Assembly (NCBI GenBank): GCA_022840405.1
Contig: JALHJR010000001.1
Span: 62,001 to 126,000 of the forward strand
Length of the DNA: 64,000 nt
Source of the DNA: Tepidanaerobacter acetatoxydans_A
GTDB taxonomy: Bacteria > Bacillota > Thermosediminibacteria > Thermosediminibacterales > Tepidanaerobacteraceae
Direction: 5' to 3'
In this document: positions 17,353-26,869 of the stretch, one piece after another
How the letters are laid out: every line of letters begins with the position of its first letter
Numbering within the stretch: position 1 is the stretch's first letter
Notes under the pieces: generated by a model
Database searches by the model: none
Seen by the model: the letters and a program-made list of their open reading frames with translations, nothing else
Told to the model about the DNA's origin: nothing
Program-made: the position numbers and the translations under genes

Positions 17353-17826
17353 ACTTAAATGTTCTTTATATTTTAAAAACTGTTGTAAAATCTCCGGATA
17401 ATCTTTGAAAAATTTGTTGAGAATATCGATACTCTCTACCGCATCTAAAGTCAGGTGGTGTTCAATCATTTCCGTTTGGTGAAGTATGTCATCCTTTATA
17501 CCTATATTCCTCAGGAAGGCTTCAATGATTTTATGTCTTTTCAAGAGAAAGCTTCCCAATTTTTCCCCTTTATCGGTCAATTGAATTATTCCATATTTTT
17601 CATATGCTAGCAGGCCTATTTCTGTAAGCTTTTGTACGGTCTTTGTAGCCGATGAAGCTTGGACGTTTAACTGTTCGGCTAAGTTTGTAATGCGTATATA
17701 ACCTTGAGCCTTACATGTTCTGTAAATCATTTCAAGATAATCTTCCATACTGGGAGTCAGTGTGATGTTTTCCTGCCGAAGCATTTCATATCCCCTGTAT
17801 GTATAAAATTCTTCATCGCTTTTCAT
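17344..17826 (-). CDS. DtxR/MntR family metal-dependent transcriptional repressor
   Basis: A winged-helix N-terminal domain (LTPSMEDYLEMIYRTCKAQG, then RITNLAEQLNVQASSATKTVQKL) and the metal-binding dimerisation domain with LLKRHKIIEAFL and EMIEHHLTLDAVESI, carrying the His and Glu ligands of the family. Start at 17826, where GGAGG lies 8 bases upstream; the longer 174-codon form has no ribosome site. About 160 residues. It is divergent from feoAB and separated from it by a palindrome, so it probably controls ferrous iron uptake. Iron versus manganese specificity cannot be fixed from sequence alone. Confidence 0.85.
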   Translation of the reverse strand: MKSDEEFYTYRGYEMLRQENITLTPSMEDYLEMIYRTCKAQGYIRITNLAEQLNVQASSATKTVQKLTEIGLLAYEKYGIIQLTDKGEKLGSFLLKRHKIIEAFLRNIGIKDDILHQTEMIEHHLTLDAVESIDILNKFFKDYPEILQQFLKYKEHLSKI

Positions 17827-17890
17827 TAAAGATTCCTCCCATTGTAACACTGCATGGATAAACAGCATATATTAGTTTTAAAAGGAATGT

Positions 17891-17915
17891 TTCCTTAAGC
17901 TAACTTATTAAGGAA
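17891..17915. promoter_or_regulatory. candidate DtxR-type operator upstream of feoAB
   Basis: Perfect arms TTCCTTAA (17891-17898) and TTAAGGAA (17908-17915) around GCTAACTTA. The central TAAGCTAACTTA resembles the TTAGGTTAGCCTAA class of DtxR/IdeR sites. It sits in the divergent region between the repressor and feoA. Confidence 0.5.
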
Positions 17916-17963
17916 CAAGAAAAAATATGTCACAATTTAAATTTGTAAGGGAGGATTTTACAC

Positions 17964-18203
17964 ATGGAAAAAAACCTTATCTTATTATATAACTTACCTG
18001 TTGGAAGCTGCGGGAGAGTCAAAAAACTTACGGCTAAAGGCAATATACGGCGCCGAATGTTAGATTTAGGCTTAATTGAAGAAACTCAAGTTGAAGCTCT
18101 GAGAAAAAGTCCGTCAGGAGATCCCACAGCATATCAGATTCGAGGAGCTGTTATTGCTTTGCGGTCGGAAGAAGCATCTAAAATCATGGTAGAAATGTGT
18201 TAG
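17964..18203 (+). CDS. feoA: ferrous iron transport protein FeoA
   Basis: A 79-residue SH3-like protein with LLYNLPVGSCGRVKKLTAKGNIRRRMLDLGLIEETQVEAL, the typical FeoA order with RRRMLDLGL. It binds and modulates FeoB in the cytoplasm. GGGAGGA precedes the ATG. It lies 19 bases before feoB. Confidence 0.93.
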   Translation: MEKNLILLYNLPVGSCGRVKKLTAKGNIRRRMLDLGLIEETQVEALRKSPSGDPTAYQIRGAVIALRSEEASKIMVEMC

Positions 18204-18222
18204 ATCGGGGGGTGAATTACCG

Positions 18223-20379
18223 ATGGGTTTGACAAGTCAATCCACATGGCTTGGAGCATTGAAAAACGAGCATTCGATTAACGATACTGTTTTAGATGGT
18301 GTTGTAATTGCATTAGCCGGTAATCCTAATACGGGAAAAAGCACACTGTTTAACAGTATTACAGGTTTGAACCAGCATACGGGGAACTGGCCGGGTAAAA
18401 CAGTGACACTTGCCTATGGGAATTATTATTATGCTGACAGCAAATTTCTGTTGGTTGACTTGCCCGGGACTTATTCCTTACTGTCAAACTCAGTGGAAGA
18501 AGAAGTAGCAAGGGACTATATTTGCTTTGCAAAACCAAAGGCATGCATAGTAGTCGCTGATGCCACATGCTTAGAAAGGAATTTGAATCTGGTGCTTCAA
18601 GTCTTGGAGATAACCGATAAAGTAGTAGTATGCGTGAACCTTATGGATGAAGCCGATAGAAAAAAGATAAACATTGATTTTGAAAAACTATCGGCAATTT
18701 TAGGCGTGCCGGTGGTGGGGACTAATGCCCGCGACGGCAAAGGCATTGATGAATTGATGCAATCTGTTTATAAAGTTGCTGCTGACCAAATGCAATCTAT
18801 GCCGTTGAAAATCAAATACGATGAAGTTATTGAAGAAGCGGTAGAACACCTAAGACCTTATGTACAAAATATAGTAAAAGATGAACTTGATAGCCGCTGG
18901 GTGGCATTGAGATTGATAGAAGGGGAATGGAAAACCCTTGACACTATAAACAGTTTCCTTAAATCACGACTTTATAAAAATGATGACTTAAAGCAAGAAT
19001 TAAAAAAAGCAAATGAGATTTTACAAGTAAAATACCATGGAACAGATGAGATAAGAGATGCTATAGTTTCATCAATTGTAAAGAAAGCAGAGGAAATCAG
19101 CAAGATGGCAGTTAGCTTTGAGAACAAGAGATATAATGAGATGGATCGGAAAATAGACGATATTCTAACATCAAAAACCTTCGGTATTCCGATTATGTTG
19201 GCTCTTTTAGGCTTTGTATTTTGGCTTACAATCTCAGGGGCAAATTACCCTTCGGAAATTATCGCAAAGGTACTTTTTCGGATAGAGGATGTTTTAACCG
19301 ATTACTGCTTTAGATGGGGTGTTCCGGAATGGATTCATGGTGCACTGGTTTTAGGCGTATATCGAACATCGGCGTGGGTTGTATCTGTAATGCTGCCGCC
19401 CATGGCTATTTTCTTTCCATTGTTTACCCTACTTGAAGACCTGGGATATTTACCCAGAGTGGCTTTTAATTTAGACAACTTTTTTAAAAAAGCTTGTGCA
19501 CATGGCAAGCAAGCCCTTACTATGTGTATGGGCTTTGGATGTAATGCCGCAGGAATTATAGGCTGTAGGATTATTGATTCTCCCAGAGAAAGACTGATAG
19601 CAATAATTACGAACAATTTTGTACCATGTAATGGCAGGTTTCCTACATTGATTGCGCTTTCTGCCATATTTATTGCAGGTTCTTTCGGAAAATTCCAAAC
19701 AGTGATTGCTGCCCTTGTTCTATTAGGCACAATAATAATAGGAGTATTAATAACTCTTGCAGTATCGAGGATACTATCGGCTACTATTTTAAAAGGCATA
19801 CCGTCCGCATTTACATTGGAGCTGCCGCCTTACCGTAAGCCCCAGATTGGAAAAATTTTAATAAGGTCCCTACTGGATAGAACCTTGTTTGTATTAGCCC
19901 GTGCAGTAATCGTAGCCGCTCCTACAGGGCTAATAATATGGCTGATGGCCAATACGACAGTTGAAAATTTAAGTATTCTAAAATGGAGTGGAAAAATCCT
20001 TGAGCCCATTGGCCATCTCTTGGGGATGGACGGATATATCCTCCTGGCCTTTATTTTAGGATTTCCTGCCAATGAAATTGTCATACCTATTATAGCAATG
20101 AGCTATATGGCAGCGGGCTCTTTAATCGAAATCGAAACTTTTTCGGCTCTTAAGGAACTATTAATTGATAATGGCTGGACTTATCTTACAGCAGTATGCA
20201 CCATGCTGTTTTCTCTAAATCATTTTCCTTGCGGCACCACACTGCTTACCATCTATAAAGAAACCCAAAGTCTTAAATGGACAGCTATTTCCTTTCTTGT
20301 TCCGACCATAACAGGTATAATAATATGCTTTACAGTAGCCCAAACCATTCGATGCTGCCAAATAATGATGTTACTGTAA
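18223..20379 (+). CDS. feoB: ferrous iron transporter FeoB
   Basis: A 718-residue membrane GTPase for Fe(II) uptake. The N-terminal G domain has G1 GNPNTGKST (about residues 31-39), the DLPGTYSL G3 motif and NLMDEA as G4. A helical domain follows, then Gate-type membrane segments with the conserved GFGCNAAGIIGCRIIDSPRERLIAI and the second Gate with FPCGTTLLTIYKE. No feoC gene follows. AT-rich but with normal gene structure, it is transcribed with feoA and probably repressed by the divergent DtxR-family protein under iron sufficiency. Confidence 0.95.
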   Translation: MGLTSQSTWLGALKNEHSINDTVLDGVVIALAGNPNTGKSTLFNSITGLNQHTGNWPGKTVTLAYGNYYYADSKFLLVDLPGTYSLLSNSVEEEVARDYICFAKPKACIVVADATCLERNLNLVLQVLEITDKVVVCVNLMDEADRKKINIDFEKLSAILGVPVVGTNARDGKGIDELMQSVYKVAADQMQSMPLKIKYDEVIEEAVEHLRPYVQNIVKDELDSRWVALRLIEGEWKTLDTINSFLKSRLYKNDDLKQELKKANEILQVKYHGTDEIRDAIVSSIVKKAEEISKMAVSFENKRYNEMDRKIDDILTSKTFGIPIMLALLGFVFWLTISGANYPSEIIAKVLFRIEDVLTDYCFRWGVPEWIHGALVLGVYRTSAWVVSVMLPPMAIFFPLFTLLEDLGYLPRVAFNLDNFFKKACAHGKQALTMCMGFGCNAAGIIGCRIIDSPRERLIAIITNNFVPCNGRFPTLIALSAIFIAGSFGKFQTVIAALVLLGTIIIGVLITLAVSRILSATILKGIPSAFTLELPPYRKPQIGKILIRSLLDRTLFVLARAVIVAAPTGLIIWLMANTTVENLSILKWSGKILEPIGHLLGMDGYILLAFILGFPANEIVIPIIAMSYMAAGSLIEIETFSALKELLIDNGWTYLTAVCTMLFSLNHFPCGTTLLTIYKETQSLKWTAISFLVPTITGIIICFTVAQTIRCCQIMMLL

Positions 20380-20429
20380 AAACCCCCTTTTTCTAAACTA
20401 ATGGTTAAGTAGGTAGTATTGCATTATTT

Positions 20430-20465
20430 TTGCCAAATCAGGTGGAACCTATTGGCAATTTTTTT
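20430..20465 (+). terminator. terminator after feoAB
   Basis: TTGCCAA (20430-20436) pairs with TTGGCAA (20452-20458), with an inner AGGT/ACCT pair, followed by a run of seven T. Confidence 0.75.
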
Positions 20466-20491
20466 ATTTAGAATTTTACTTAATAAAAAAA

Positions 20492-20507
20492 TTAATAAAG
20501 TTATTAA
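20492..20507. promoter_or_regulatory. AT-rich palindrome, possible ROK repressor site
   Basis: TTAATAA (20492-20498) and TTATTAA (20501-20507) form a perfect palindrome around AG, about 80 bases before the ROK regulator gene. ROK repressors of the NagC/XylR class bind AT-rich palindromes, so autoregulation is possible; simple AT-richness is the alternative. Confidence 0.3.
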
Positions 20508-20587
20508 TAAAAGTAGAAGGATTTTTAGCTTTAATGTCGAATATGTAATACAAATAAGTAAAAATTTTAATTAAGTTGGGGAATTTT

Positions 20588-21778
20588 ATGCAAAAATTTA
20601 ATCTGGATGAATTCAAAGCCACAACAAATGCTAATGATTGCTTAGTTCTCAATACAATAAGACATTATGGGCCGATATCTCGGGCGGCAATAGCTAAGGT
20701 TACCGACCTTACCGCACCTGCCATTACTTATATAACAAATAAGCTGCTGGATTTGGGGCTTGTAGTAGAATACAAAGTCGGAAAATCAAGCGGCGGCAGG
20801 CGGCCCATACTGCTTACTGTAAATCCTGACATCTTAAATGTCATAGTGATTCATATAAGTTCCACTAAGTTGAGAGGCTATCTTGTAAATGGAGATTTAC
20901 AGGTCTTAACGGAAAGAGAATACCCGGTCCAAAAAGTGCCAAAAGATGATATATTGGAGCTTATGCTTACAACTATATCTGATTTAAAGCAAGAATCTAA
21001 AACCGATATACTTGGCATTGGTGTAGTTGTCCACGGACCGGTAAAGTCAAAAGAAGGTATATCCATATTCGCACCGAACCTAGGCTGGCGAAATGTACCC
21101 ATTAAGTACATTGTAGAAGAAAAGATAGGCATTCCTACATTTGTAGAAAATGACGTGAGGGCTATGGCTATAGGTGAATTTCACTATGGCACGGCACGCA
21201 GTGTTGAAAACATGGTCTTCTTAAAGGTCGGATACGGCGTAGGTTCTGCCATTTTTATAGATGGCAGGCTTTATCGCGGCCACGGAGATAGTGCCGGTGA
21301 AATCGGCCATACAACAATCGACGTGGGCGGCCCTTTATGCAGCTGTGGCAACTATGGATGCTTGGAGGCACTTGTTTCAGAAAATGCACTGGTTAAATCC
21401 ATGGTTAAATCAATTAAAGAAGGCAGGTCATCAGTTGTCCAAGATATGGCAGGCGGCAATCTCGATGAAATAACGCCTGAGATTATTTACAAAGCAGCAG
21501 AAAAAGGCGATGTACTGGCCGGCAGGATTTTAAGACAGGTTGCACGATACCTTGGTATAGGCATTGCTAACGCCATCAATACTTTCAACCCTGAGCTTTT
21601 GACGATCGGAGGGGGAATAGTCCAGGCAAGGGCTTTTATTGAAGATACCATTTTAGATACGGTAAAAATGCGGTCACTGGAGAATAGCTACAGTTTGTGC
21701 GAAATTGAATTTTCAGATATGGGTGAAGTGGCCACTGTTAAGGGAGCTGCCGATGTGGTAATGACAGCCATCCTTTAA
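20588..21778 (+). CDS. ROK family transcriptional repressor (XylR/NagC type)
   Basis: An N-terminal winged helix (SRAAIAKVTDLTAPAITYITNKLLDLGLV, about residues 30-58) is followed by a full ROK sugar-binding domain with GEIGHTTID and the zinc motif CSCGNYGCLEAL. About 396 residues, normal for ROK repressors. The ATG at 20588 is preferred after TTGGGGA; the in-frame TTG at 20576 lies within that site. It opens a sugar operon with its own ROK kinase next, so it likely senses the sugar or sugar phosphate handled here and controls the operon and mglBAC. Confidence 0.88.
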   Translation: MQKFNLDEFKATTNANDCLVLNTIRHYGPISRAAIAKVTDLTAPAITYITNKLLDLGLVVEYKVGKSSGGRRPILLTVNPDILNVIVIHISSTKLRGYLVNGDLQVLTEREYPVQKVPKDDILELMLTTISDLKQESKTDILGIGVVVHGPVKSKEGISIFAPNLGWRNVPIKYIVEEKIGIPTFVENDVRAMAIGEFHYGTARSVENMVFLKVGYGVGSAIFIDGRLYRGHGDSAGEIGHTTIDVGGPLCSCGNYGCLEALVSENALVKSMVKSIKEGRSSVVQDMAGGNLDEITPEIIYKAAEKGDVLAGRILRQVARYLGIGIANAINTFNPELLTIGGGIVQARAFIEDTILDTVKMRSLENSYSLCEIEFSDMGEVATVKGAADVVMTAIL

Positions 21779-21799
21779 GTCTAAATTGGAGGGATAAAA

Positions 21800-22756
21800 A
21801 TGTATTTTATCGGCGTTGATTTAGGAGGTACAAATATTGCCTCAGCACTTGTAAATGAAAAGGGCGAAATCGTAAACAGTACTATCATTCCAACAGAAGC
21901 ACAAAAAGGCCCTGATTACGTGATGGGCAATATGAAAAGAGAAATTCACAAATTAATAGATAATGCTGCAGGTTCTAAAATTGCGGGAATAGGCTTGGGG
22001 ATTCCGGGCCTAGTTGATATAGATAAGGGCATGTCGCTTTTTGCCGGTAATTTAGGATGGCAAAACATACCTGTGCTGGAACAATTTCAAAATGAGTTTG
22101 ATATTCCGGTGTGTATGGATAATGACGTACGAACGGCAGCTCTTGGAGAAAAGCATTTTGGTGCCGGCGTCGGCATTGATAATTTAATCTGCATAACATT
22201 AGGCACCGGCATCGGTTCAGGAATAATTATTGATGGTAAAATCTACAGGGGTCATTCTCTCAGTGCCGGAGAAATCGGCCATATTACTATAGTAAAAGAT
22301 GGCCTTTACTGTAATTGCGGAAATCGAGGCTGTTTAGAAATGTATGCCTCAGCACCGGGAATTGTCCGGCGGACACAAAAATACATCCTTGAAGGCAATA
22401 ATACGGTGATGACTTCAATGGTTGATGGGGATTTAGATAAAATTACAACAAAGACCTTATCACAAGCATGGGAAAAGGGCGATGAGCTCGCTCAACTGGT
22501 AATAGACGAAACTGCAGAGCTTTTAGGGATTGGCCTTGCCACCTTTGCACACTTGATAAATCCTGAAGTAATTATTATCGGCGGCGGCGTCTCGCTAATG
22601 GGAGATAAACTATTTAATCCACTGCAAAAATATTTTGATGAACATTCTATGAGAATATTGAGAAATAAGGTTCCTATTATTCCGGCCAAATTAAAAAGCG
22701 AGTCGGGTACGGTCGGAGCCGCAGCTTTAGCTATGATAAACCTAGGTATTTTATAA
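21800..22756 (+). CDS. ROK family glucokinase-like hexokinase
   Basis: Phosphorylates a free hexose with ATP. YFIGVDLGGTNIASALV is the phosphate-binding motif, LGTGIGSGIIIDG and GEIGHITI follow, and the zinc motif is CNCGNRGCLE. At 318 residues with no DNA-binding domain it matches bacterial ROK glucokinases. TTGGAGGGA precedes the ATG, 22 bases after the repressor gene. In this operon it would supply hexose 6-phosphate to the isomerase, kinase and aldolase downstream. Glucose is the default substrate for the subfamily; mannose or galactose cannot be excluded. Confidence 0.88.
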   Translation: MYFIGVDLGGTNIASALVNEKGEIVNSTIIPTEAQKGPDYVMGNMKREIHKLIDNAAGSKIAGIGLGIPGLVDIDKGMSLFAGNLGWQNIPVLEQFQNEFDIPVCMDNDVRTAALGEKHFGAGVGIDNLICITLGTGIGSGIIIDGKIYRGHSLSAGEIGHITIVKDGLYCNCGNRGCLEMYASAPGIVRRTQKYILEGNNTVMTSMVDGDLDKITTKTLSQAWEKGDELAQLVIDETAELLGIGLATFAHLINPEVIIIGGGVSLMGDKLFNPLQKYFDEHSMRILRNKVPIIPAKLKSESGTVGAAALAMINLGIL

Positions 22757-22771
22757 GTTGGAGGCGATATA

Positions 22772-23617
22772 ATGCTGGTATCTTCTAAAGAAATGCTGCA
22801 AAAGGCTCAACAAAATAAGTATGCAATAGCAGCTTTTAATATTCATAATCTTGAAACGCTAAAAGCCGTGGTTGAAACTGCCGAAGCAGAGCAAAGCCCG
22901 TTGATACTACAAACAACTCCGGGAACCTGTGAGTATGCAGGGATAGATTACCTTGCTGCCATGGCCGAAACAGCATCCAAGTCTGCAAATATTCCCATAG
23001 CATTACATTTAGACCACGGAAATTCGGCAGACCTTGCAATAAAGTGTATAGATGCTGGCTATACATCGGTAATGATTGATGGTTCCATGCTGCCATTTGA
23101 AGAAAATGTATCATTGGTTAAGCATGTAGCAGCCTATGCACATAAAAAACATGTCCAGGTTGAAGCAGAGCTTGGCCATATTTCCGGAGTTGAGGAGAAT
23201 GTTTCTTCGAGCACAGAATTGCTGACAGATCCTATGGAGGCAGCAGAATTTGTAAAAAGAACCGGCGTAGATTCATTAGCAATTGCAGTAGGCACAGCTC
23301 ATGGAATTTACAAAGGAACTCCCAAAATTCACTTTGACATCATCCGAAACATTCGCGAAGTAGTAAACGTTCCGCTGGTTTTACACGGATGTTCAGGCGT
23401 GCCCGAAGATGATGTTAAGCAAGCCGTCAAGTGCGGAATATGCAAAATCAATATTGCAACAGATATTAAAATTGCATTTGCAGCAGAGCTTAAAAAATTC
23501 TTTTTACTAAAACCAGATGAAACCGACCCGAGAAAATATTTTAAACCTGCGATAGAGTCGGTAAAAGAGGTAGTAAAATCTAAAATTCATATAGCAGGTT
23601 CATATAACAAGGCATAG
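22772..23617 (+). CDS. class II ketose-bisphosphate aldolase (fructose/tagatose-bisphosphate)
   Basis: Zinc-dependent aldolase that splits fructose or tagatose 1,6-bisphosphate into DHAP and glyceraldehyde 3-phosphate. The catalytic and zinc-binding segment LHLDHGNS is near residue 75, with VEAELGHISG, AVGTAHGIYKG and LHGCSG supplying further ligands. Its 281 residues match the short KbaY/GatY/FbaA group. TTGGAGGCG precedes the ATG. The pairing with a PfkB kinase fits either glycolytic or tagatose routes; sequence reading does not decide. Confidence 0.88.
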   Translation: MLVSSKEMLQKAQQNKYAIAAFNIHNLETLKAVVETAEAEQSPLILQTTPGTCEYAGIDYLAAMAETASKSANIPIALHLDHGNSADLAIKCIDAGYTSVMIDGSMLPFEENVSLVKHVAAYAHKKHVQVEAELGHISGVEENVSSSTELLTDPMEAAEFVKRTGVDSLAIAVGTAHGIYKGTPKIHFDIIRNIREVVNVPLVLHGCSGVPEDDVKQAVKCGICKINIATDIKIAFAAELKKFFLLKPDETDPRKYFKPAIESVKEVVKSKIHIAGSYNKA

Positions 23618-23630
23618 AGGAGGCAGCAAA

Positions 23631-24704
23631 TTGATTGATTTAAATGATGTGGAAAAGGTCAGACAAATTGACAGTATGAGTTCTTTACTCACAACGGAAG
23701 GGTATGATACGCAGTTTGAGGAAGGTTTAAAAATAGCTGAAAATTTCAAAATAGAAAAACCAATGCATAATTTCCATGAACTTATAATATTAGGTACTGG
23801 CGGAGGATCTTCGGTGGCTGCAGGGCTTTTGAGGTCATACCTCTTTGATGAACTTAATATTCCGGTAATAATTAACCAGGGTTATAACGTGCCGGCTTAT
23901 GTCGATGAAAACTCACTAATTTTTGTGATTTCTCATTCGGGAAATACAGAAGAAACGCTTTCGGCTTTTGAGCAGGTAAAATCAAAAGGCGCATATATGC
24001 TTGCAATTACAGCGGGCGGGCTTTTACAAGACAAATGTGCCGAAAATCAAATTCCCTGTTTCATAGTTCCGCAAGATATCGGCCATCCCAGAAGGGTCTT
24101 AGGATACATATTTATTCCCATGCTTGCAGTACTTTCAGAACTTGGCCTGATATCGGATAAGACCCATGAAATCCAACAACTTATAAGCTTATTTTCAGAA
24201 CTTAAACAAAAATATGGTGTCGATGTGCCGGTTGAAGACAACCTGGCAAAGCAAATAGCTATGGAACTATATGGATATATACCCTTGGTTTACGGCTCAC
24301 TTGACTATTATGATTCAGTAGCTTGGAGGATAAAAAATCAGTTTGGCGAAAACAGCAAGCTCATGGCATTTTATAATGTCATACCTAACTTGCACCATGA
24401 TGAAGCCGTTGGGTGGGATATGCCGGAGGACCTTATTTCAAAATTTTATTTAATTTTACTTAGGGATGATGAACTAGACAGCCATAAAATTAAAAAACGC
24501 AAGGATATAACCGCAGAAATGCTATCTTCTAGAATGGGCAAAGTAAGACAGGTTTATGCAGAAGGACCGAACAGACTTTGCCGCATGTTTTCCCTAGTAT
24601 ATCTCGGAGACTTTATTACACTGTATGCGCCGATATATCGGGGAGTAGACCCTACGCCGGTAAATATTATCAACCTTTTTAAAACTAAAATGGCGGAGTC
24701 ATAA
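23631..24704 (+). CDS. SIS-domain sugar isomerase, PGI/PMI bifunctional type
   Basis: A 357-residue protein with two SIS domains. ILGTGGGSSVAAGLL and FVISHSGNTEETL are the first sugar-phosphate site. The C-terminal bact-PGI_C part has NLHHDEAVGWD, where relatives usually have an NHNE-type motif, then LCRMFSLVYLGDFITLYAPIYRG and VDPTPV. It should interconvert glucose- or mannose-6-phosphate and fructose 6-phosphate. The TTG start follows GGAGGCAGC. It lies 14 bases after the aldolase and directly abuts the PfkB gene. Confidence 0.83.
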   Translation: MIDLNDVEKVRQIDSMSSLLTTEGYDTQFEEGLKIAENFKIEKPMHNFHELIILGTGGGSSVAAGLLRSYLFDELNIPVIINQGYNVPAYVDENSLIFVISHSGNTEETLSAFEQVKSKGAYMLAITAGGLLQDKCAENQIPCFIVPQDIGHPRRVLGYIFIPMLAVLSELGLISDKTHEIQQLISLFSELKQKYGVDVPVEDNLAKQIAMELYGYIPLVYGSLDYYDSVAWRIKNQFGENSKLMAFYNVIPNLHHDEAVGWDMPEDLISKFYLILLRDDELDSHKIKKRKDITAEMLSSRMGKVRQVYAEGPNRLCRMFSLVYLGDFITLYAPIYRGVDPTPVNIINLFKTKMAES

Positions 24705-25649
24705 ATGATTCTTGCAGTAAACTTAAATGCATCCATAGATAAGGCATATACCGTGGAGAATTTTAAGCCCGGAACGGTGACGAGAGTAAAAGAGGTAATA
24801 CCAACTGCCGGCGGAAAGGGATTAAATGTAGCAAGGGTGCTGAATGCACTAAACCAGACCGTAAATGTCACCGGATTTATCGGTGGATTTTCAGGAGCTT
24901 TTATAGAGCAGCAGCTTAAAGAGCAAAAAATGCCTTTTGAGTTTATACATGTAAATGGTGAAACCAGGTCCTGCATAAATATTATAGATTTATCCTCAAA
25001 TATTCATACAGAACTATTGGAACCCGGGCCATATATATCGGAAGAAGAGCTTGATGAGTTTTTAGAATTTTACACAAGCTCAGTTAAGCAATATGACGTG
25101 ATAACGCTTTCCGGCAGTGCTCCTCGGGGCATTAGTACAGATATATATGCAAAACTCATATCTATCGCAAAAGATGCAAATAAAAAGGTCATACTCGATA
25201 CAAGCGGCGAGTATTTGGCTAAAGGTATACAGAGTTCTCCTACTTTAGTAAAACCAAATAAATCAGAAGCGGAGCTGCTTTTAGGAAGAAAACTTAACAA
25301 TACCGGTGACTTGGCATCTGCTGCAAAAGAACTTGTGGACAAGGGCCCTGAAATCGTTGCAATATCACTGGGCGCCGAAGGCGTAATGGTAGCAAGCAGC
25401 TTGGCGAAAGAAACATACTGGGCAGTCCCTCCTAAGATCCGCCCTGTAAACACCGTAGGCTGTGGTGATGCAATGGTAGCCGGATTTGCCACAGGACTTT
25501 CCAACAACTGGCCTCTTACAGAATGTATTAAATATGCCGTTGCAGTTTCAGCAGCAGCGGCACTGAGCCCTGTAACAGGGGGAATTGTTTTAAAAGAAGT
25601 AAACAACATTATTGGAAATATGGATTTTCATAATCTGTACCTGCTTTGA
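24705..25649 (+). CDS. PfkB-family hexose phosphate kinase (1-phosphofructokinase/tagatose-6-phosphate kinase)
   Basis: A ribokinase-fold kinase of the FruK/LacC group. The N-terminal NASIDKAYTVENFKPG and GGKGLNVARVL motifs and the C-terminal NTVGCGDAMVAGFATGL anion hole with the catalytic Asp are all visible. 314 residues, normal. The ATG follows the upstream TAA with no gap. In the operon it would make the ketose bisphosphate used by the aldolase, acting on fructose 6-phosphate, fructose 1-phosphate or tagatose 6-phosphate. Last gene before the mgl transporter. Confidence 0.88.
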   Translation: MILAVNLNASIDKAYTVENFKPGTVTRVKEVIPTAGGKGLNVARVLNALNQTVNVTGFIGGFSGAFIEQQLKEQKMPFEFIHVNGETRSCINIIDLSSNIHTELLEPGPYISEEELDEFLEFYTSSVKQYDVITLSGSAPRGISTDIYAKLISIAKDANKKVILDTSGEYLAKGIQSSPTLVKPNKSEAELLLGRKLNNTGDLASAAKELVDKGPEIVAISLGAEGVMVASSLAKETYWAVPPKIRPVNTVGCGDAMVAGFATGLSNNWPLTECIKYAVAVSAAAALSPVTGGIVLKEVNNIIGNMDFHNLYLL

Positions 25650-25722
25650 TAATTGCAGCACATTAAATTAATAGGTGCTGAATTATATAAAACAAAATTT
25701 ATTTATCAGGGGGTAAGCAAGT

Positions 25723-26790
25723 ATGAAGAAAACCATATCAATCATTCTCATGTCAGTTCTTCTAATAAGTCTTCTAGCTGGCTGTGGAGGAGGCGGTCAA
25801 CCTGCAGAAGGAGATAACAAACAAGCAGAAGGCGGCGACAAAGCCGGCAGCGAAATCAAGATAGGCTTATGCCTTTACAAATTCGATGACACCTTCATCT
25901 CCACCGTACGCCAAGCGATAGAAAAAGACGCGGCAGAAAAGAGCAAAGCCACAGGCGACAAAATCACCATCAACGCCGTAGACGGCCAAGGGCAACAAGC
26001 GACCCAAAACGACCAAGTAGACACATTCATAACCCAAGGCTACGACATAATAGACGTAAACATGGTAGACCGAACCGCAGCCTCAGTCATAATAGACAAA
26101 GCCAAAAAAGCCGACATACCCATAGTATTCTTCAACCGTGAACCCGTCCCCGAAGACATGGACAAATGGGATAAACTATACTACGTAGGAGCAAAAGCCG
26201 AAGAATCAGGGACCATGCAAGGCAGCATAGCCGTAGAGTACTGGAAAAACCATCCAGAAGCAGACAAAAACGGAGACGGCATAATGCAATACGTAATGCT
26301 AGAAGGAGAACCCGGCCACCAAGACGCAATACTTAGAACAGAGTACTCCATCAAAGCCGTAGAAGAAGCCGGAATAAAAACCGAAAAACTAGCAAGCGAC
26401 ACCGGCAACTGGCAAAGAGCCCAAGGCCAAGAAAAAATGGCCGCATGGCTTTCCGCCTTTGGAGACAAAATCGAAGTAGTATTTGCCAACAACGACGACA
26501 TGGCCCTAGGAGCAATCGAAGCACTAAAAGCCGCCGGCTACTTCCAAGGCGACAAATACATGCCCGTAATAGGCGTAGACGCCACAGCACCGGCCCTTGA
26601 TGCACTAGCAGACGGCAAACTACTAGGAACAGTACTAAACGATGCCAAAGGCCAAGGCAACGCAATACTAGAAATATCCTACGCACTAGCCAAAGGCAAA
26701 GACCCCGAACTTGAAGGCCTAACCGATGGCAAATACTGCTGGGTACCATACCAGCCCGTAACCAAAGAAAACATGGACCAATTCAGATAA
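25723..26790 (+). CDS. mglB: galactose/glucose-type ABC transporter binding lipoprotein
   Basis: A lipoprotein with signal peptide and lipobox LLAGCGGGG (Cys near residue 21), then a Gly/Glu-rich linker and a periplasmic-binding fold beginning EIKIGLCLYKFDDTFIS. The middle contains a Ca-site-like DKNGDGIMQYVMLEGEPGHQDA, typical of MglB. 355 residues. AGGGGG precedes the ATG. From about residue 40 onward the codons end almost only in A or C, a bias that continues through the next two genes. It delivers the sugar to MglA/MglC and probably feeds the upstream kinase-isomerase-aldolase set. Confidence 0.9.
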   Translation: MKKTISIILMSVLLISLLAGCGGGGQPAEGDNKQAEGGDKAGSEIKIGLCLYKFDDTFISTVRQAIEKDAAEKSKATGDKITINAVDGQGQQATQNDQVDTFITQGYDIIDVNMVDRTAASVIIDKAKKADIPIVFFNREPVPEDMDKWDKLYYVGAKAEESGTMQGSIAVEYWKNHPEADKNGDGIMQYVMLEGEPGHQDAILRTEYSIKAVEEAGIKTEKLASDTGNWQRAQGQEKMAAWLSAFGDKIEVVFANNDDMALGAIEALKAAGYFQGDKYMPVIGVDATAPALDALADGKLLGTVLNDAKGQGNAILEISYALAKGKDPELEGLTDGKYCWVPYQPVTKENMDQFR

Positions 26791-26800
26791 CACAAAAACC

Positions 26801-26830
26801 AATTTAGGGAGTGCATGCACTCCCTAAATT
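26801..26830 (+). terminator. intercistronic hairpin between mglB and mglA
   Basis: A perfect 30-bp palindrome without loop: left half AATTTAGGGAGTGCA (26801-26815), right half its exact complement (26816-26830). There is no T-run, so it more likely stabilises the mglB mRNA end than terminates fully. Confidence 0.65.
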
Positions 26831-26869
26831 TCCCCAAACCCACATCTAACTTAAAAAAAGGTGAGAACA

